Below, one piece after another: positions 63,538 through 64,000 of a stretch of 64,000 nt of DNA; the first letter of the stretch is position 1; the number at the start of each line of letters is the position of its first letter. Where the stretch lies: NCBI GenBank assembly GCA_014238945.1, contig JABAAB010000061.1, forward strand, positions 1 to 64,000, written 5' to 3'. Under the pieces are notes generated by a model. The model was not told the DNA's origin. It ran no database searches and saw only the letters and a list, made by a program, of their open reading frames with translations. Position numbers and translations under genes: made by a program. The DNA is from Lysobacterales bacterium. GTDB taxonomy: Bacteria; Pseudomonadota; Gammaproteobacteria; Xanthomonadales; SZUA-36.

Positions 63538-64000
63538 TCCTGTACCTCAAACGGAATCCGCTTCAGCGCAAGCTGCCCGTTGCTGATGACCAGCAACACA
63601 TCCTGCAGGGCCATGATGTCGGTCAGCGGATTGGCGGGGACCAGGATCAGGTCAGCCTCGTAACCGGGTTCAATCCGTCCGGTCCGGTCCCCGAGACCAA
63701 GTAACTCTGCCGTGCTGGTGGTTGCTGCCTGCAACGCCTCGAACGGGCTCAGGCCAAACTGCACCAGGTACATAACCTCCAGTGAAATCCGGTTGATCGA
63801 CTGGTCGTCGTAATAGTTATCGGCACCGGTGGCAAAACGTACACCGATGCGGTGAGCGTCCCGGATGGATTGTTCCAGGCGGGGCACCATGTGCGAACCC
63901 CTCAGACGTAACACATGGTCGTACTGCTCTTCCCGCATTTCCAGCATGGTGATGTAGGTGGGCACAAACCAGGTACCCTTCTCTTTCATCAGCTTCAGGG
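63534..64000 (-). CDS. Amidohydrolase family protein, C-terminal part (runs off window)
   Basis: About 155 residues of a longer protein whose 5' part lies beyond 64000; the frame is open at the edge. VRFATGADNYYDD holds the metal aspartate; EALQAATTSTAELLGL and RIEPGYEADLILV are the usual C-terminal blocks of imidazolonepropionase-like amidohydrolases. The substrate is not determinable. Upstream in the operon of the acyltransferase and DUF4124 genes. Confidence 0.9.
   Translation of the reverse strand, partial: LKLMKEKGTWFVPTYITMLEMREEQYDHVLRLRGSHMVPRLEQSIRDAHRIGVRFATGADNYYDDQSINRISLEVMYLVQFGLSPFEALQAATTSTAELLGLGDRTGRIEPGYEADLILVPANPLTDIMALQDVLLVISNGQLALKRIPFEVQE

Noticed and set aside
1..64000. 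CRISPR array, tRNA, rRNA or prophage
   Set aside because: No regularly spaced repeats, cloverleaf-like sequence, rRNA segments or phage structural genes were seen.

Overview
The window looks like chromosome of a free-living, probably marine or sediment, gammaproteobacterium. The evidence is a cysJIH operon beside a CysB-type regulator, an Fe-S class I fumarase, a potFGHI-like polyamine importer and moderate GC by eye. Gene families are mostly housekeeping or catabolic. I see no phage, no CRISPR array, no rRNA or tRNA gene, and no complete insertion sequence. The lineage below class cannot be fixed from the sequence alone.

Layout. 0-4 kb: a dimethylglycine/sarcosine dehydrogenase-like flavoenzyme (cut by the window edge) faces an Fe-S L-serine dehydratase, which suggests methylated-glycine to serine to pyruvate catabolism. 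4-16.7 kb: a secreted two-repeat protein, a Tat-exported flavin oxidase, a membrane protein with a penicillin-acylase-family enzyme, a HIG1-like peptide, an atypical SDR, a serine hydrolase with a possible ATC start, an M19 peptidase, class I fumarase and an orphan. 16.7-22.7 kb: assimilatory sulfate reduction (cysB facing cysH-cysI-cysJ), with a strong terminator just before cysB. 22.7-24.5 kb: an IS3-family transposase remnant next to a DinB plus beta-hydroxyacid dehydrogenase pair. 24.5-37.5 kb: a bacterial-PH membrane pair, an unknown membrane-anchored MCII protein, an M16 lipoprotein peptidase, a KAS III-like enzyme, an MFS/aldolase/cysteine-synthase-like operon, an M23 peptidase and a ceramidase-like membrane protein.

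37.5-47.5 kb is a zone of gene decay. It holds three relatives of one membrane-anchored adenylate-cyclase-associated/TPR family, each broken in a different way: missing 5' end; internal deletion; 1-nt frameshift with lost 3' end. It also holds a C-terminal fragment of another gene and a secreted-protein gene with one in-frame TAA flanked by REP-like repeats. Intact operons lie between them: cytochrome c' with diheme cytochrome c, and a PadR regulator with a membrane protein behind a clear 8-6-8 operator. An assembly or sequencing cause for some lesions cannot be excluded.

47.5-64 kb: a GFA-family protein, a DMT exporter, a P2-type cation ATPase, a DUF3313-like protein, a 2Fe-2S/FAD reductase behind a perfect 13-bp hairpin, the four-gene polyamine ABC importer, a 124-aa flavoprotein that keeps only the two ends of an amine-oxidase-like protein, a TetR/CPBP-protease divergent pair with a near-consensus promoter under two repeated 18-bp operators, small membrane and VOC proteins, a DUF4124 protein, an acyltransferase-3 and an amidohydrolase that runs off the window. 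I found no convincing wholly new multi-gene system. The best leads are the TPR-family decay zone, the two-ended mini-flavoprotein, the double-operator promoter, the possible ATC start, and the cysB-proximal terminator.
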